Shown one piece after another: positions 9,868-19,621 of a stretch of 64,000 nucleotides of DNA (its first letter is position 1; each line of letters begins with the position of its first letter). Below the pieces are notes generated by a model that was not told where the DNA came from, searched no databases, and saw only the letters and a program-made list of their open reading frames with translations. A program made the translations under genes and the position numbers. Source of the DNA: Hyphomicrobium denitrificans 1NES1 (GTDB lineage: Bacteria; Pseudomonadota; Alphaproteobacteria; Rhizobiales; Hyphomicrobiaceae); assembly GCF_000230975.2 (NCBI RefSeq), contig NC_021172.1, forward strand, positions 3,720,001 through 3,784,000, in the 5' to 3' direction.

Positions 9868-10458
9868 ATGGGACAACCGCTCGATAGCGCGGCGCTCGAT
9901 CAATTGTTCGATAAGGCGCACACGAACAATAAATGGCAACCGCGCGAAGTGCCGGATGCGCTATTAAAACGCATCGTCGATCATATGAAATGGGGGCCGA
10001 CGAGCGCCAACTGCTCGCCGGCTCGAATTGTCTTCGTAAAGTCGAAAGAAGCGAAAGAGCGGCTGAAGCCGCATCTCAACGAAGGCAACGTCGCGAAGAC
10101 CATGGCAGCGCCGGCGACGGCTATTCTTGCCTACGATCTCAAGTTCTATGAGTACCTGCCAAGGCTTTATCCGCCTGCGGATGCAAAAAGCTGGTTTGCG
10201 GGAAAGAAACAGCATGCCGACACCACGGCCTTCAGAAATGGTTCGCTGCAAGGCGGCTATTTCATCCTTGCGGCGCGTGCGCTGGGCCTCGATTGCGGCC
10301 CGATGTCGGGGTTCAATAATGCAGGCGTGGATGCCGAGTTTTTCGCCGGGACGGAAATAAAGTCGAATTTCCTGTGCAATCTGGGCTATGGCGATCCGGC
10401 CGGCATATATCCGCGCTCTCCAAGATTTAATTTCGACGAAATGGCAAAGATCATATAG
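9868..10458 (+). CDS. nitroreductase family protein, malonic semialdehyde reductase RutE-like
   Basis: FMN-dependent NAD(P)H oxidoreductase of the nitroreductase fold, 196 residues. It resembles the RutE/HadB subgroup, which reduces malonic semialdehyde or 3-hydroxypropionate-related substrates: [38 protein letters not shown] (flavin-binding region) and [20 protein letters not shown] are characteristic. No rut pyrimidine-degradation genes are nearby, so the substrate here is unknown. The gene lies between the Nfu terminator and tsaB. Confidence 0.85.
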   Translation: MGQPLDSAALDQLFDKAHTNNKWQPREVPDALLKRIVDHMKWGPTSANCSPARIVFVKSKEAKERLKPHLNEGNVAKTMAAPATAILAYDLKFYEYLPRLYPPADAKSWFAGKKQHADTTAFRNGSLQGGYFILAARALGLDCGPMSGFNNAGVDAEFFAGTEIKSNFLCNLGYGDPAGIYPRSPRFNFDEMAKII

Positions 10459-10469
10459 TTCTCCTCGGA

Positions 10470-11168
10470 ATGAACATTCTTTCGCTCGATACCTGCTTTG
10501 ATGCTTGCTCGGCGGCCGCGGGCCGGGGGCTGCGCACGCTCACGCCCGCCATTTCGTTTGCCTTCGAACCGATGCAAAAGGGGCATGCGGAACAATTACT
10601 TCCGATGGTGCAGAGGGTCATGTCGGAAGCAAATCTGGAATTCGCGGCGCTCGACCGTATCGCGGTCACGTACGGACCCGGGACGTTCACGGGTACGCGG
10701 ATTTCTGTCTCGGCCGCGCGCGCCCTGGCGCTTGCGACGGGGGCCGAGATCGTTGCCATCTCCAGCCTTCGCCTGATGGCGATGAACCCGCTCATTCCTG
10801 CAGCGCCGACACGTCATATCGCCATCGCGACGGACGCCCGGCGCGGCGAAGTCTATCTTGAGGTTTTCGATCGTCATTCATTGCAAAGCGTCATCGGTCC
10901 GCAATGCGCAGCAATCGGAGATGCCGCCCGCATGCTCGGACCATCGCCCATCGTCATTGCGGGCTCGGGCGCGGAAGCGCTCGCAGAGACGGCCCGTCAA
11001 TCGGGTACTGAAGCGACCGCGATTCTTCCGGGACTTCTGCCTGACGCGTTCGATATGCTGTTTGCGGCTGCGGAACTTCCAACATCGGCAACGGTGCATC
11101 CCCTTTATTTGCGACCCCCTGATGCGAAACCGCCGGCGCCAAGTCCATTCGTCGGAGCCGGGGCATGA
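10470..11168 (+). CDS. tsaB: tRNA N6-threonylcarbamoyladenosine biosynthesis protein TsaB
   Basis: Non-catalytic partner that forms a complex with TsaD and TsaE to make t6A37 in ANN-decoding tRNAs. The 232-residue ASKHA-fold protein shows MNILSLDTCFDACSAA, the central YGPGTFTGTRISVSAARALA motif and the DARRGEVYLEVF segment. The stop overlaps the start of the next gene by 4 bases (ATGA), the common tsaB-rimI arrangement. Confidence 0.93.
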   Translation: MNILSLDTCFDACSAAAGRGLRTLTPAISFAFEPMQKGHAEQLLPMVQRVMSEANLEFAALDRIAVTYGPGTFTGTRISVSAARALALATGAEIVAISSLRLMAMNPLIPAAPTRHIAIATDARRGEVYLEVFDRHSLQSVIGPQCAAIGDAARMLGPSPIVIAGSGAEALAETARQSGTEATAILPGLLPDAFDMLFAAAELPTSATVHPLYLRPPDAKPPAPSPFVGAGA

Positions 11169-11653
11169 GCTCCAACGTTACGCCGTTCCGCAATGTGAAG
11201 CACGCAAGCATGCTATGGGCCGCACCGGAACGCGCCGAGGAAATCGCGGCGCTTCATGTCAAACTTTTCGATCCGCCGTGGGATGCCAATGCGATCAGGG
11301 GGCTGCTCGAACACCCCGCGGCCACGTCGCTGATCGCCGTTGCCGGTTCACCGAAAGCGGTCATCGGGTTCGTCATCGGCCAGCTCGCGGCGGATGAGGC
11401 CGAGATTCTTTCCATTGGCGTTTCACCGAACTGGCAGCGGGCAGGCGTCGCCGCGGGACTGCTTGAGGGTTTGGCGCGCGCGGCGCGCCGGGGCGACGCA
11501 AAGCGGATTTTTCTCGATGTTGCGGAGGACAACGAAGCCGCGCTGGCGCTCTATCGCAAGCTCGGATTTATCGAGGTCGGACGGCGCAAGCGATATTATC
11601 AGCGCGCTGGCCGCGAGCCCGTCGATGCACTGACGCTTGCTTTGACGCTTTAG
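11165..11653 (+). CDS. rimI: GNAT N-acetyltransferase, RimI-like (ribosomal protein S18-alanine acetyltransferase)
   Basis: A 162-residue GNAT-fold acetyltransferase. Motif A for acetyl-CoA appears as ILSIGVSPNWQRAGVAAGLL, followed by DVAEDNEAALALYRKLGFIEVGRRKRYY, a segment typical of RimI. RimI acetylates the N-terminus of S18; position directly after tsaB with a 4-base overlap supports that assignment. Substrate specificity is inferred from context. Confidence 0.87.
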   Translation: MSSNVTPFRNVKHASMLWAAPERAEEIAALHVKLFDPPWDANAIRGLLEHPAATSLIAVAGSPKAVIGFVIGQLAADEAEILSIGVSPNWQRAGVAAGLLEGLARAARRGDAKRIFLDVAEDNEAALALYRKLGFIEVGRRKRYYQRAGREPVDALTLALTL

Positions 11654-11759
11654 CGAAAAGCGGGCTATGCGCCCTGATGTAGACGTAGCACCCTGCTGCT
11701 GCCTATAACGCGAGGAAGCCCGAGCGATTCAGGTTCAGACTCAGAGCCGCCTCCATTCG

Positions 11760-12227
11760 ATGTCGGATGCCATGTCCGCGAGACGCGCGAAAAGCCTTAC
11801 GCCCATTGAATCTCGTTGCGCCGAGTACGGCCTGCGTATGACGGGACAGCGCCGCGTCATCGCGCAGGTGCTTTCGTCTGCGACCGATCATCCCGACGTC
11901 GAGGAAGTGCATCGGCGCGCGCACGCGATCGATTCCCACATCTCGCTTTCGACCGTTTACCGGACACTGAAGCTTTTCTCCGCGAAGGGTATCCTCGAGC
12001 GGCACGATTTCGGACACGGACGCGGCCGCTACGAAGCGTCGATGGGAGACCACCATGACCATCTGCTCAATGTCGAGACTGGGCAGGTGATCGAATTTTC
12101 CAACGCCGACATCGAGGCTCTGCAGGAGCGCGTGGCGCGAGAACTCGGTTTCGAGCTTGTCGGTCATCGGCTGGAGCTTTACGGCGTGCCGCTCGCGAAA
12201 AAGAAGACGGCAGGCCGCAAGGCCTGA
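11760..12227 (+). CDS. Fur-family metalloregulator (Fur/Mur-like)
   Basis: A 155-residue Fur-family repressor with the winged-helix segment HISLSTVYRTLKLFSAKGIL and the metal-site run HHDH (residues 98-101). It has only one Cys (Cys20), so the structural zinc CxxC pairs of enterobacterial Fur are absent, as is usual for alphaproteobacterial Fur/Mur proteins. In rhizobia the orthologue at this locus mainly senses manganese (Mur), so either metal is possible. Position between rimI and plsC is conserved in the order. Several nearby ATGs (11760, 11772) could serve as start. Confidence 0.88.
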   Translation: MSDAMSARRAKSLTPIESRCAEYGLRMTGQRRVIAQVLSSATDHPDVEEVHRRAHAIDSHISLSTVYRTLKLFSAKGILERHDFGHGRGRYEASMGDHHDHLLNVETGQVIEFSNADIEALQERVARELGFELVGHRLELYGVPLAKKKTAGRKA

Positions 12228-13118
12228 GTGACGCTTATGGCAACAACGGGATCGCTTCGCGCTTCTGCCGTTCTCACAGCCTTTTTCGGGCTGACGTTGC
12301 CATTGATGCCTGTGCAAGCGCTTCTACTCAGAGTGTCCGATAAGGCCGCGCGTCGCTTTCCGCACTGGTACCACCGGCAGGTGTGCCGACTTCTCGGCGT
12401 CAGGCTGAGCATCGAAGGCACCGTGGCAAAGGGCGCGCCGGTACTGCTTATTTGCAATCACACATCGTGGCTCGATATTCCCGTGCTCTCGGCGCTGGCG
12501 CCCGTCTCGTTCGTTGCGAAGCTCGAAGTCGGAGGGTGGCCGTTCGTTTCGGCGTTGGCGCGGCTGCAGCGGTCGGTCTTCGTCGATCGGACGCGGCGAC
12601 TGGCTGCGGGTGATGCGGCGAACGAAATCACAAAGCGGCTTCGGCAAGGCGACACCATCGTGCTTTTTGCGGAGGGAACTTCCAGCGACGGCAATCGCGT
12701 ACTGCCCTTCAAGACCTCGCTTTTCGGTGCCGTTGCGGGTGCGACGATGCCCGCGGCCGATCAGGTCGTCGTGCAGACGGCGGCGGTCGTCTACACCCAC
12801 ATTCACGGCGTCCCCGTTACGCGGGCCGAACGGCCACGGCTCGGGTGGTATGGCGATATGGAAATGACGTCGCACGCCTGGGGCGTTTTGAAGTCCGGCT
12901 CCATTACCGTGACCATCAAGGTCAGTCCGCCGGTGCCGCTCGCGGAGTTCAAAGACCGTAAGGATTTGGCGCTGAAAAGCGAACGCGCCGTGCGCCGCGA
13001 TGTCCTGGCCATCCTGCGCGGGCGGTCGGACAGCGATCTGGTACCGGTCGAGCCGTCGGAGGAGGCGCGGAGGGCCAAGCTGATGGTGCCGGTGCGAAAA
13101 AGCGAGAAATGGACATGA
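12228..13118 (+). CDS. plsC: 1-acyl-sn-glycerol-3-phosphate acyltransferase (PlsC family)
   Basis: Membrane-associated acyltransferase that makes phosphatidic acid or acylates related lysolipids. The 296-residue product has an N-terminal hydrophobic segment, the NHTSWLDIPVL block (the HX4D catalytic motif) and an FAEGTSSDGNRVLPF block (the FPEGT variant). The frame begins with GTG at 12228, immediately after the fur stop; ATG at 12237 is an equally plausible start. It is probably cotranscribed with the upstream Fur gene. Confidence 0.9.
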   Translation: MTLMATTGSLRASAVLTAFFGLTLPLMPVQALLLRVSDKAARRFPHWYHRQVCRLLGVRLSIEGTVAKGAPVLLICNHTSWLDIPVLSALAPVSFVAKLEVGGWPFVSALARLQRSVFVDRTRRLAAGDAANEITKRLRQGDTIVLFAEGTSSDGNRVLPFKTSLFGAVAGATMPAADQVVVQTAAVVYTHIHGVPVTRAERPRLGWYGDMEMTSHAWGVLKSGSITVTIKVSPPVPLAEFKDRKDLALKSERAVRRDVLAILRGRSDSDLVPVEPSEEARRAKLMVPVRKSEKWT

Positions 13119-13190
13119 TGGGCCGCTTTTGTGCTATGCGCGTCGCTTGAGAATTCCTGTTTCAACCCTTTCGCCGGCTGATTTGACGAC

Positions 13191-14540
13191 GTGAACCGTC
13201 CCGAACGCAAAACCTACTTCCTGAAGACTTTCGGCTGTCAGATGAACGTCTACGACAGTGAGCGCATGGCCGAAGCTCTAGCGCGGGACGGATATCGCGA
13301 AACTGCCGATGTCGACGGCGCCGATCTCGTCATCCTCAATACGTGCCATATTCGCGAAAAGGCAGCGGAGAAAGTCTATTCCGAACTTGGCCGCATCCGC
13401 GACGTGAAGGCTGCGCGCGCCCAGGACGGTAAGAACACGGTGATTGCGGTGGCGGGCTGCGTCGCGCAAGCCGAGGGGCCGGAGATCACGGCGCGGCAAC
13501 CGGCTGTCGATCTCGTCATTGGACCGCAGAGCTACCATCGCCTGCCTGAGTTGATCACACGCACGACGGCCGAGCGGTCCCATATCGTCGAAACGGAATT
13601 TCCCGGGGATGAGAAGTTTGCGCGCATGAAGGCGCCGCGCCGCGTTTCGTCGCCGTCGGCGTTTCTCACGATTCAGGAAGGCTGCGATAAATTCTGCACC
13701 TTCTGCGTGGTGCCTTATACGCGCGGCGCGGAGTATTCGCGTTCTGTTGCAAAAATCGAGGCGGAAGCGCGTGAGCTTGTCCACGCCGGCGCGAAAGAGC
13801 TCGTGCTGCTCGGTCAGAACGTCAACGCCTATCACGGCGAAGGGCCCGGTGGACGGACGGCGAGCCTAGCCGATTTAATTGGAGTGCTTGCGCGTATCGA
13901 TGGCGTGGAGCGTATTCGGTATATGACCAGCCATCCCCGCGACATGAGCGACGATCTGATTGCCGCGCACGCCGAGGTGCCGCAGCTGATGCCGTTTCTG
14001 CATTTGCCGGTGCAGTCGGGTTCCGACCGCATTCTTTCGAAGATGAACCGCAAGCACACGGCGGCCGAATACGTCGATCTCATCGCGCGCATCCGTAAGG
14101 CGCGGCCCGACATTGCGCTTTCGAGCGACTTCATCGTCGGATTCCCGGGAGAGACCGACCAGGATGCGGAAGACACGATCGCACTGATCGAGGCAATCGG
14201 CTTTGCCCAGGCTTTCTCGTTCAAATACAGTCCGAGGCCTGGAACTCCTGCCGCCGGGCACGATGATCAAGTTGATGACGCGCTCAAGTCGGAGCGGCTG
14301 TTGCGGCTGCAGGCACTGCTCGATTCCCAGCAAGTCTCCTACAACGTCCAGAGCCTTGGCGGCGTAGTTTCCGTGCTGTTCGAGCGGAAGGGCCGCGAAC
14401 CCGGTGAATTTGTCGGCCGGACACCCTATTTACAGCTCGTTCACGCTGCCGGAGCGGGCGATCTCGTCGGGCGGACGGCCAAGGTTACGGTCAACGAAAC
14501 GCGCCGGTCGAGCCTTTCGGGTGTCATTGCGTCGGCATAA
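13191..14540 (+). CDS. miaB: tRNA-2-methylthio-N6-dimethylallyladenosine synthase MiaB
   Basis: Radical-SAM methylthiotransferase that adds a 2-methylthio group to i6A37 of tRNAs. The 449 residues show the N-terminal UPF0004 domain with three cluster cysteines ([22 protein letters not shown]), the radical-SAM CxxxCxxC motif in [16 protein letters not shown], and a C-terminal TRAM domain. The start is GTG at 13191 ([19 protein letters not shown]), in line with family N-termini. Confidence 0.95.
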   Translation: MNRPERKTYFLKTFGCQMNVYDSERMAEALARDGYRETADVDGADLVILNTCHIREKAAEKVYSELGRIRDVKAARAQDGKNTVIAVAGCVAQAEGPEITARQPAVDLVIGPQSYHRLPELITRTTAERSHIVETEFPGDEKFARMKAPRRVSSPSAFLTIQEGCDKFCTFCVVPYTRGAEYSRSVAKIEAEARELVHAGAKELVLLGQNVNAYHGEGPGGRTASLADLIGVLARIDGVERIRYMTSHPRDMSDDLIAAHAEVPQLMPFLHLPVQSGSDRILSKMNRKHTAAEYVDLIARIRKARPDIALSSDFIVGFPGETDQDAEDTIALIEAIGFAQAFSFKYSPRPGTPAAGHDDQVDDALKSERLLRLQALLDSQQVSYNVQSLGGVVSVLFERKGREPGEFVGRTPYLQLVHAAGAGDLVGRTAKVTVNETRRSSLSGVIASA

Positions 14541-14550
14541 TGTGACTATA

Positions 14551-14594
14551 GGGCAGGGCTCCGATGTGGTGGGTTAACCACAGGACCCCTGTCC
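14551..14594 (+). other. nested inverted repeat between miaB and phoH
   Basis: Bases 14551-14558 (GGGCAGGG) pair with 14587-14594 (CCCTGTCC) with one G.U pair, enclosing a second stem GTGGT (14566-14570) with ACCAC (14577-14581). No T-run follows, so it is not a clear terminator. It could be a leader structure or processing site in the miaB-phoH transcript. Confidence 0.4.
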
Positions 14595-14666
14595 CGGCCG
14601 TCGTTGCCGCGTGGTAACGTGGGCAAGTGTGGTCGATTCGATTGATCATCAAAAGGAGTGTCGGGA

Positions 14667-15668
14667 TTGGCAGCATTTCGCGGGGCGTCCGCGCCAGCGT
14701 CGAGACGGCCGAACAAGCCGGAACAAGAGACTGCTCGCATCGTTGTGCCCTTTGAAGACAACCGTCTGCTGACGCAGTTGCTCGGCGAATATGACAGCCA
14801 TCTCGCACTGATAGAAGATCGTCTGGGCATCGACGCGCACGCACACGGCAATGTCGTGATTCTGACGGGCGCCACCAATTCCTGTGACATCGCCCGCAAC
14901 GTTCTGGAAAAGCTCTACGCGCGCATAGCCAAGGGTGAGACGGTGGGAGCCGGTGACATCGACGGGTTGATCCGCCATTCACGTTCCGAGGGAACCGTTA
15001 CCGACGGACAAGCGCAGATTGCGACGCGACGGAGAGTCGTCAAGGCCCGGACGCCGACGCAAAGCATCTATATTCGATCCATCGAAAAGAGAGATCTGGT
15101 TTTCGGCCTCGGTCCGGCGGGTACGGGCAAGACCTACATCGCCGTCGCCTTCGCCGCGCATTGCCTCGAACGCGGCCTTGTCGAGCGCATCATCCTGTCG
15201 CGACCGGCCGTCGAAGCGGGAGAGCGGCTCGGTTTTCTGCCGGGCGATATGCGCGATAAGGTCGATCCTTATCTCCGGCCGCTTTACGACGCGCTTTACG
15301 ATGTCCTGCCGCCGGAAAAAGTCGAGCGTGACATCGAGACGGGCGTCGTTGAAATCGCGCCTTTGGCGTTCATGCGCGGTCGCACGCTGTCCAATGCGTT
15401 CGTGATCCTCGACGAAGCGCAGAACACGACCAGCATGCAAATGAAGATGTTCCTGACCCGCATCGGCGAGGGCTCGAAGATGGTCGTGACCGGTGACCCG
15501 TCGCAGATCGATCTTCCGTTCGGGACGAAGTCGGGCCTTGTCGAGGCCGTCGACCTGCTGTCGGAGGTGGACGATATTTCGATCATACGCTTCGAAGCTG
15601 GCGATATCGTGCGCCGCGACCTCGTCGCGAAGATCGTCGACGCCTACGAAAAGCCAAAGCACGGCTGA
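14667..15668 (+). CDS. phoH: PhoH-like ATPase
   Basis: Cytoplasmic P-loop ATPase of the PhoH family, linked with YbeY in RNA metabolism. Walker A is FGLGPAGTGKTYIAVAFA, Walker B FVILDEAQNTT, with the family block PGDMRDKVDPYLRPLYDAL. A GTG at 14658 overlaps the Shine-Dalgarno AAGGAG (14653-14658); TTG at 14667 sits 8 bases after that site and is the preferred start, giving 333 residues. The stop overlaps the ybeY ATG by one base. Confidence 0.92.
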   Translation: MAAFRGASAPASRRPNKPEQETARIVVPFEDNRLLTQLLGEYDSHLALIEDRLGIDAHAHGNVVILTGATNSCDIARNVLEKLYARIAKGETVGAGDIDGLIRHSRSEGTVTDGQAQIATRRRVVKARTPTQSIYIRSIEKRDLVFGLGPAGTGKTYIAVAFAAHCLERGLVERIILSRPAVEAGERLGFLPGDMRDKVDPYLRPLYDALYDVLPPEKVERDIETGVVEIAPLAFMRGRTLSNAFVILDEAQNTTSMQMKMFLTRIGEGSKMVVTGDPSQIDLPFGTKSGLVEAVDLLSEVDDISIIRFEAGDIVRRDLVAKIVDAYEKPKHG

Positions 15669-16183
15669 TGCCCGAACCTCTACAACCGGCTGTACCTCGT
15701 GTGCTTGAGGTCGATGTCGTCGAGGATGACGGCGATTGGTCGGCGCTGGCCGATGCAAAAACTCTTATCGAACAGGCAGTTGCGGCCATCGCCCGGGAAA
15801 TGGGTGGGGGCAAGGGTGCAGGGGCGATTGCGGTCGCGCTCTCCTCGGATGCCGGCGTCGAGGTTCTGAACGGTCAGTTTCGCGGCAAGCCGACGCCGAC
15901 GAACGTGCTCTCTTTTCCGGCGGGCGAGGGGGCTCCGGACGGATTCGTCGGCGACGTTATCCTGGCGGCGGAGACAGTCCGGCGCGAGGCCGACGAGCAA
16001 GGCGTACCGCTTGCGCATCATGTGCAGCATCTGGTCGTCCACGGCATTTTGCATCTCTTTGGCTACGATCACATCTCAGCCGCCGATGCAGAACTCATGG
16101 AAGCCATTGAAATTTCTATTCTTTCTAAGCTTGGCGTCGCTAATCCCTACACGGGCGCCCAGGAAACCGGTACAAATGACTGA
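15668..16183 (+). CDS. ybeY: endoribonuclease YbeY
   Basis: Zinc metalloprotein needed for 16S rRNA 3' maturation and ribosome quality control. The 171-residue product has the diagnostic H3XH5XH zinc motif in HLVVHGILHLFGYDH and the upstream GKPTPTNVLSFP segment. The start codon shares one base with the phoH stop, indicating translational coupling. The C-terminus is slightly longer than the E. coli protein. Confidence 0.95.
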   Translation: MPEPLQPAVPRVLEVDVVEDDGDWSALADAKTLIEQAVAAIAREMGGGKGAGAIAVALSSDAGVEVLNGQFRGKPTPTNVLSFPAGEGAPDGFVGDVILAAETVRREADEQGVPLAHHVQHLVVHGILHLFGYDHISAADAELMEAIEISILSKLGVANPYTGAQETGTND

Positions 16184-16198
16184 CCGGCCCCTCGATTC

Positions 16199-17230
16199 AT
16201 GGCTATGACCGACCACACACACGACAAATCGACATCTGACATTCTTGCCGAGAAAGGCCGGTCGCTCGGTGTTCAGGGCTGGCTACACGTTCTCCGCGCG
16301 AAGCTTGGCTTTGCTGTCCCGCAGAGCGTCCGGGACGCCCTCGAAGGGGCGCTCCGGACCGATGCGTCGACGAGCTTCACCGATGCCGAGCGCAAGATGC
16401 TGGAACGCCTCCTGCGTTTCGGATCGAGCCGGGTCGCCGAACTGATGGTGCCCAGAGCCGAGATCACAGCACTCGACGAGAACGAGCCGATCTCGGAACT
16501 TCTGGAGACATTCGAGGAAGCGGGGGTTTCGCGCATCCCTCTGTTCCGCGAAACGCTCGATGACCCGCGCGGCATGATCCACATTAAGGATCTGTTCCGG
16601 TGGTTCATGGCGGAAGCCTCGGGGCGTCCGCTGCGGTCAGGAAAATCGGATGGCGCGGAGGAAGCTCCAGTCCCGACGAAGATCGTGCTGCAAAATATCG
16701 ATCTCAGCCGACCCATCACGACGGTCAAGATTCGCCGCCAGATCCTCTACGTGCCGCCATCGATGCCGGCTGTCGATCTGCTCATCCGGATGCAGTCGAC
16801 CCGCATACACATGGCGCTCGTCGTCGACGAGTATGGCGGTACCGACGGGCTCGTCACGATCGAAGACCTCGTCGAGCAGGTGGTCGGTAATATAGAGGAC
16901 GAGCACGACGACGATGAGGAAATCAACATCGTTTCCGATCCGAAACTCGGCGTCGTTGCGGCGGGACGCACGGAAATCGAGGAGCTTGAAAAGCATCTCG
17001 GGCTGAAGCTCATGCCGGACGACGAGGAGAACGACGTCGATACCTTGGGCGGCTTGATCTTCTCGATGCTCGGTCGCGTGCCGGCGCGGGGTGAGCTGAT
17101 CCATCATCCTTCGGGCATCGAGTTCGAAATTCTCGATGCCGACCCGCGGCGTGTGAAGAAGGTGAAAATCCATCCGGCGCGCACGCTGCCGCAAAGCACA
17201 AAGACATCAGCCGAAGCGCCGAAGGCTTGA
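16199..17230 (+). CDS. corC: CorC/HlyC-type CBS-domain protein (putative magnesium/cobalt efflux regulator)
   Basis: A 343-residue soluble CorC-type protein: two CBS domains ([20 protein letters not shown] and the [19 protein letters not shown] region), then a CorC_HlyC C-terminal domain ([21 protein letters not shown]). In E. coli CorC is associated with magnesium/cobalt handling; the biochemical role is poorly defined. It sits between ybeY and lnt, the widespread ybeZ-ybeY-corC-lnt order. ATG 16205 is an alternative start. Confidence 0.9.
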   Translation: MAMTDHTHDKSTSDILAEKGRSLGVQGWLHVLRAKLGFAVPQSVRDALEGALRTDASTSFTDAERKMLERLLRFGSSRVAELMVPRAEITALDENEPISELLETFEEAGVSRIPLFRETLDDPRGMIHIKDLFRWFMAEASGRPLRSGKSDGAEEAPVPTKIVLQNIDLSRPITTVKIRRQILYVPPSMPAVDLLIRMQSTRIHMALVVDEYGGTDGLVTIEDLVEQVVGNIEDEHDDDEEINIVSDPKLGVVAAGRTEIEELEKHLGLKLMPDDEENDVDTLGGLIFSMLGRVPARGELIHHPSGIEFEILDADPRRVKKVKIHPARTLPQSTKTSAEAPKA

Positions 17231-18861
17231 TGGACGCCCAGAGCCAGACATTGCCGGTGCCTACTCTGGCAGCTCTGCGCTCACGGGTCATGGGGATTAG
17301 CGGCTGGAGGCGGGCGGTTGTCGCGATTGGCGCGGGCGGCCTTTCTGCGCTGGCTTTTGCGCCGATCTTTGCCTTTCCGGTCCTTTTCCTGACGTTTCCG
17401 GTTTTCGTCTGGCTGATCGATGCGAGCCCCGGATGGCGGCGCGCGGCGAGTGCCGGATGGCTGTTCGGCTTCGGCTACTTCTTCTTCAACCTGTTCTGGG
17501 TCGGCGAAGCCTTTCTCGTTGAGGCGGACAAGTTCGCGTGGCTATTGCCGTTTGCGGTGATGCTGCTGCCGGCCGGTCTGGCACTGTTCTGGGCAGCGGC
17601 GGCGGCCGTGGCGCGGGCATTTTGGCTGCAGGGCCTTGGCCGGGTTTTCGTGTTCGCGATTGCGCTTGCCGTCTTCGAATGGCTACGCGGCCATATCCTG
17701 ACGGGCTTTCCGTGGAACGTCGTCGGCTATGCGCTGACCTATCCGTTGCCGTTGATGCAAAGCGCGGCGCTGTTCGGTGCCTATGGGCTGACTGCGATCG
17801 CGGTTTTCATCTTTCCCGCACCATTGGTCATGATGGCCGACCGAAAAGAGCGGCTTACGAGCGCAGACATTGCCCGTGCGAGCGCCGTTGCCGCCATTCC
17901 GATCGCGGCGCTCTGCCTTTATGGCGGCTGGCGGCTCAGTGTGCCGGAGGCATTCGTCCCTGACGTTAAACTGCGCATCGTGCAGCCGAGCGTGCCGCAG
18001 CGCGAGAAATGGATGGCCGAATATCAGCGCCGCATTTTCGACGATCATATCGCGCTGTCGCTCGCCAATCCCAAGGGTGAGAAGGATTCCCTTGCGGGGA
18101 TCACGCATCTCGTCTGGCCGGAAGCCGCGATGCCGTTCTTCCCGCTCGAAACGCCGGAAGCGCTCGACATTCTTTCGGCGATGCTGCCGCCGGGCACGAC
18201 GCTGATCACGGGTGCGATCCGGCACGATCCGCCGCTCGGGGCGGACCGGCACCTTCTTCCGACGACGAAAACACTGAACAGCATTCTCGTGCTCAACGAG
18301 CAGGCCCAGGTCGAGGCGATCTACGACAAGATCAAGCTCGTGCCGTTCGGCGAATACGTGCCTTTGGAATCGGCGTTGTCGCATATCGGCATCGAAAAGC
18401 TCACGCATGGTCGCGGTGCCTTCGCGGAGGGCGTGTCACCACGTCCTCTGATGACTATTCCCGGGCTGCCTCCGGCGCTGGGCCTCGTTTGTTACGAAGC
18501 GCTGTTTTCGGGTGATATCGTGCAGAGCAGTGCACGCCCTGGCGTTCTCCTCAACGTGACGAACGACGGATGGTTCGGGCAGTCGACGGGCCCTTACCAG
18601 CATTTCCACCAGGCGCGCATCCGGGCTGTCGAAGAAGGCGTGCCGCTAATCCGTGCCGCCAACAATGGAATTTCGGCCATCGTCGATCCTTATGGACGGG
18701 CTCTGCAGACACTCGGTCTCGACGTTCGCGACGTGATAGACAGTCGCTTGCCGCAGGCGCTACGGCCAACAGTTTATGCGAGAGCGGGCGACTGGATGTT
18801 GGTCCTGGTGCTCACTGTATTTGCGGCGCTCGCTGTTATACTCCCGAAATTGTACCGTTAA
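17230..18861 (+). CDS. lnt: apolipoprotein N-acyltransferase Lnt
   Basis: Inner-membrane enzyme that adds the third acyl chain to lipoproteins at the N-terminal cysteine. The 543 residues have an N-terminal block of about six membrane segments followed by a periplasmic nitrilase-fold domain. The catalytic triad is visible as Glu298 (WPEAAMPF), Lys367 (YDKIKLVPFGEYVP) and Cys421 (VCYEALF). The frame opens with TTG at 17227, but ATG at 17230 overlapping the corC stop is preferred. A C-terminal membrane segment anchors the protein. Confidence 0.95.
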   Translation: MDAQSQTLPVPTLAALRSRVMGISGWRRAVVAIGAGGLSALAFAPIFAFPVLFLTFPVFVWLIDASPGWRRAASAGWLFGFGYFFFNLFWVGEAFLVEADKFAWLLPFAVMLLPAGLALFWAAAAAVARAFWLQGLGRVFVFAIALAVFEWLRGHILTGFPWNVVGYALTYPLPLMQSAALFGAYGLTAIAVFIFPAPLVMMADRKERLTSADIARASAVAAIPIAALCLYGGWRLSVPEAFVPDVKLRIVQPSVPQREKWMAEYQRRIFDDHIALSLANPKGEKDSLAGITHLVWPEAAMPFFPLETPEALDILSAMLPPGTTLITGAIRHDPPLGADRHLLPTTKTLNSILVLNEQAQVEAIYDKIKLVPFGEYVPLESALSHIGIEKLTHGRGAFAEGVSPRPLMTIPGLPPALGLVCYEALFSGDIVQSSARPGVLLNVTNDGWFGQSTGPYQHFHQARIRAVEEGVPLIRAANNGISAIVDPYGRALQTLGLDVRDVIDSRLPQALRPTVYARAGDWMLVLVLTVFAALAVILPKLYR

Positions 18862-18971
18862 TCAAGGATTTGAAGGCAACTTGTCGCGGCGGCGCTCGAT
18901 GATTGACCTTGGCCACCCGTACACCTAGGAAGTGTGCAGCTATCTCTGGTTTAACTGTTGGCTGTAGAGCG

Positions 18972-19436
18972 ATGGCGGACAATATTTCGACCGAAGAAGA
19001 TTCTGGCGAGGAAATTTCTCGCGGTTCGCGCCGTGCGAACCCCATGGATGTTCACGTCGGCTCGCGAGTCCGATTGCGCCGTATGCTGCTTGGCATGAGC
19101 CAGGAAAAGCTCGGCGAGCACCTCGGCCTTACGTTCCAGCAGGTGCAAAAATACGAGAAGGGCGTGAACCGGATCGGCGCCAGCCGGCTTTTCGATCTTG
19201 CAAAGGTCCTGGGCGTGCCGGTGCAGTTTTTCTACGACGAGGCGCCGTCGGGCGTACAAACGACAGGCAATGTGATCGCCGGCTTCGCCGAACGGCCCGG
19301 CGAAAGCTACGTCGTCGATTTTCTTGGGACACGCGAGGGGCTTGAGCTGAACAAAGCTTTTGCCCGCATCTCCGACTCCAAAGTTCGCCGATCGATCGTC
19401 GATCTCGTCCGCTCGCTGGCTGGCGACGAGAACTGA
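18972..19436 (+). CDS. XRE-family transcriptional regulator (PraR/PhrR-like)
   Basis: A 154-residue DNA-binding protein with a Cro/CI helix-turn-helix (VRLRRMLLGMSQEKLGEHLG, then LTFQQVQKYEKGVNRIGASR) and a C-terminal tail (LVRSLAGDEN). The lnt-xre-metK position matches the rhizobial PraR/PhrR regulators, which affect quorum, stress or symbiosis genes; the target set here is unknown. ATG 18972 is preferred to an upstream TTG at 18903. A possible weak promoter (TTGACC 18903-18908, TAGGAA 18926-18931) lies just upstream. Confidence 0.87.
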   Translation: MADNISTEEDSGEEISRGSRRANPMDVHVGSRVRLRRMLLGMSQEKLGEHLGLTFQQVQKYEKGVNRIGASRLFDLAKVLGVPVQFFYDEAPSGVQTTGNVIAGFAERPGESYVVDFLGTREGLELNKAFARISDSKVRRSIVDLVRSLAGDEN

Positions 19437-19527
19437 TGGGGCAGATTCCAATCGCGGATGCCGGCGTCGACTTTAGCAGAGGTGCCGGGCGTTTCGGTTA
19501 GAAGCGTTTTCGCTAGCCAAGGCCTGC

Positions 19528-19556
19528 TTGACCAATATTGTCGGGGCTGCGACAAA
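19528..19556 (+). promoter_or_regulatory. possible promoter for metK
   Basis: TTGACC (19528-19533), a 17-base spacer and a weak -10 GACAAA (19551-19556). If used, it gives a leader of about 70 bases that contains the 19600-19621 hairpin. The -10 matches the consensus at only three positions. Confidence 0.3.
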
Positions 19557-19599
19557 CCGGCGCTTTTCCGAAGGTCGGCACCTGCTACATCGGCCATGC

Positions 19600-19621
19600 C
19601 TTCCGTTGGGCACATCGGAAG
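19600..19621 (+). promoter_or_regulatory. hairpin in the metK leader, possible cis-regulatory element
   Basis: CTTCCG (19600-19605) is complementary to CGGAAG (19616-19621) across a 10-base loop. The 3' arm GGAAG is the main purine-rich, Shine-Dalgarno-like stretch before the metK ATG at 19636. This resembles in outline the small SAM/SAH riboswitches that sequester a ribosome site before metK in other alphaproteobacteria, but I cannot confirm the conserved core. Confidence 0.3.
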
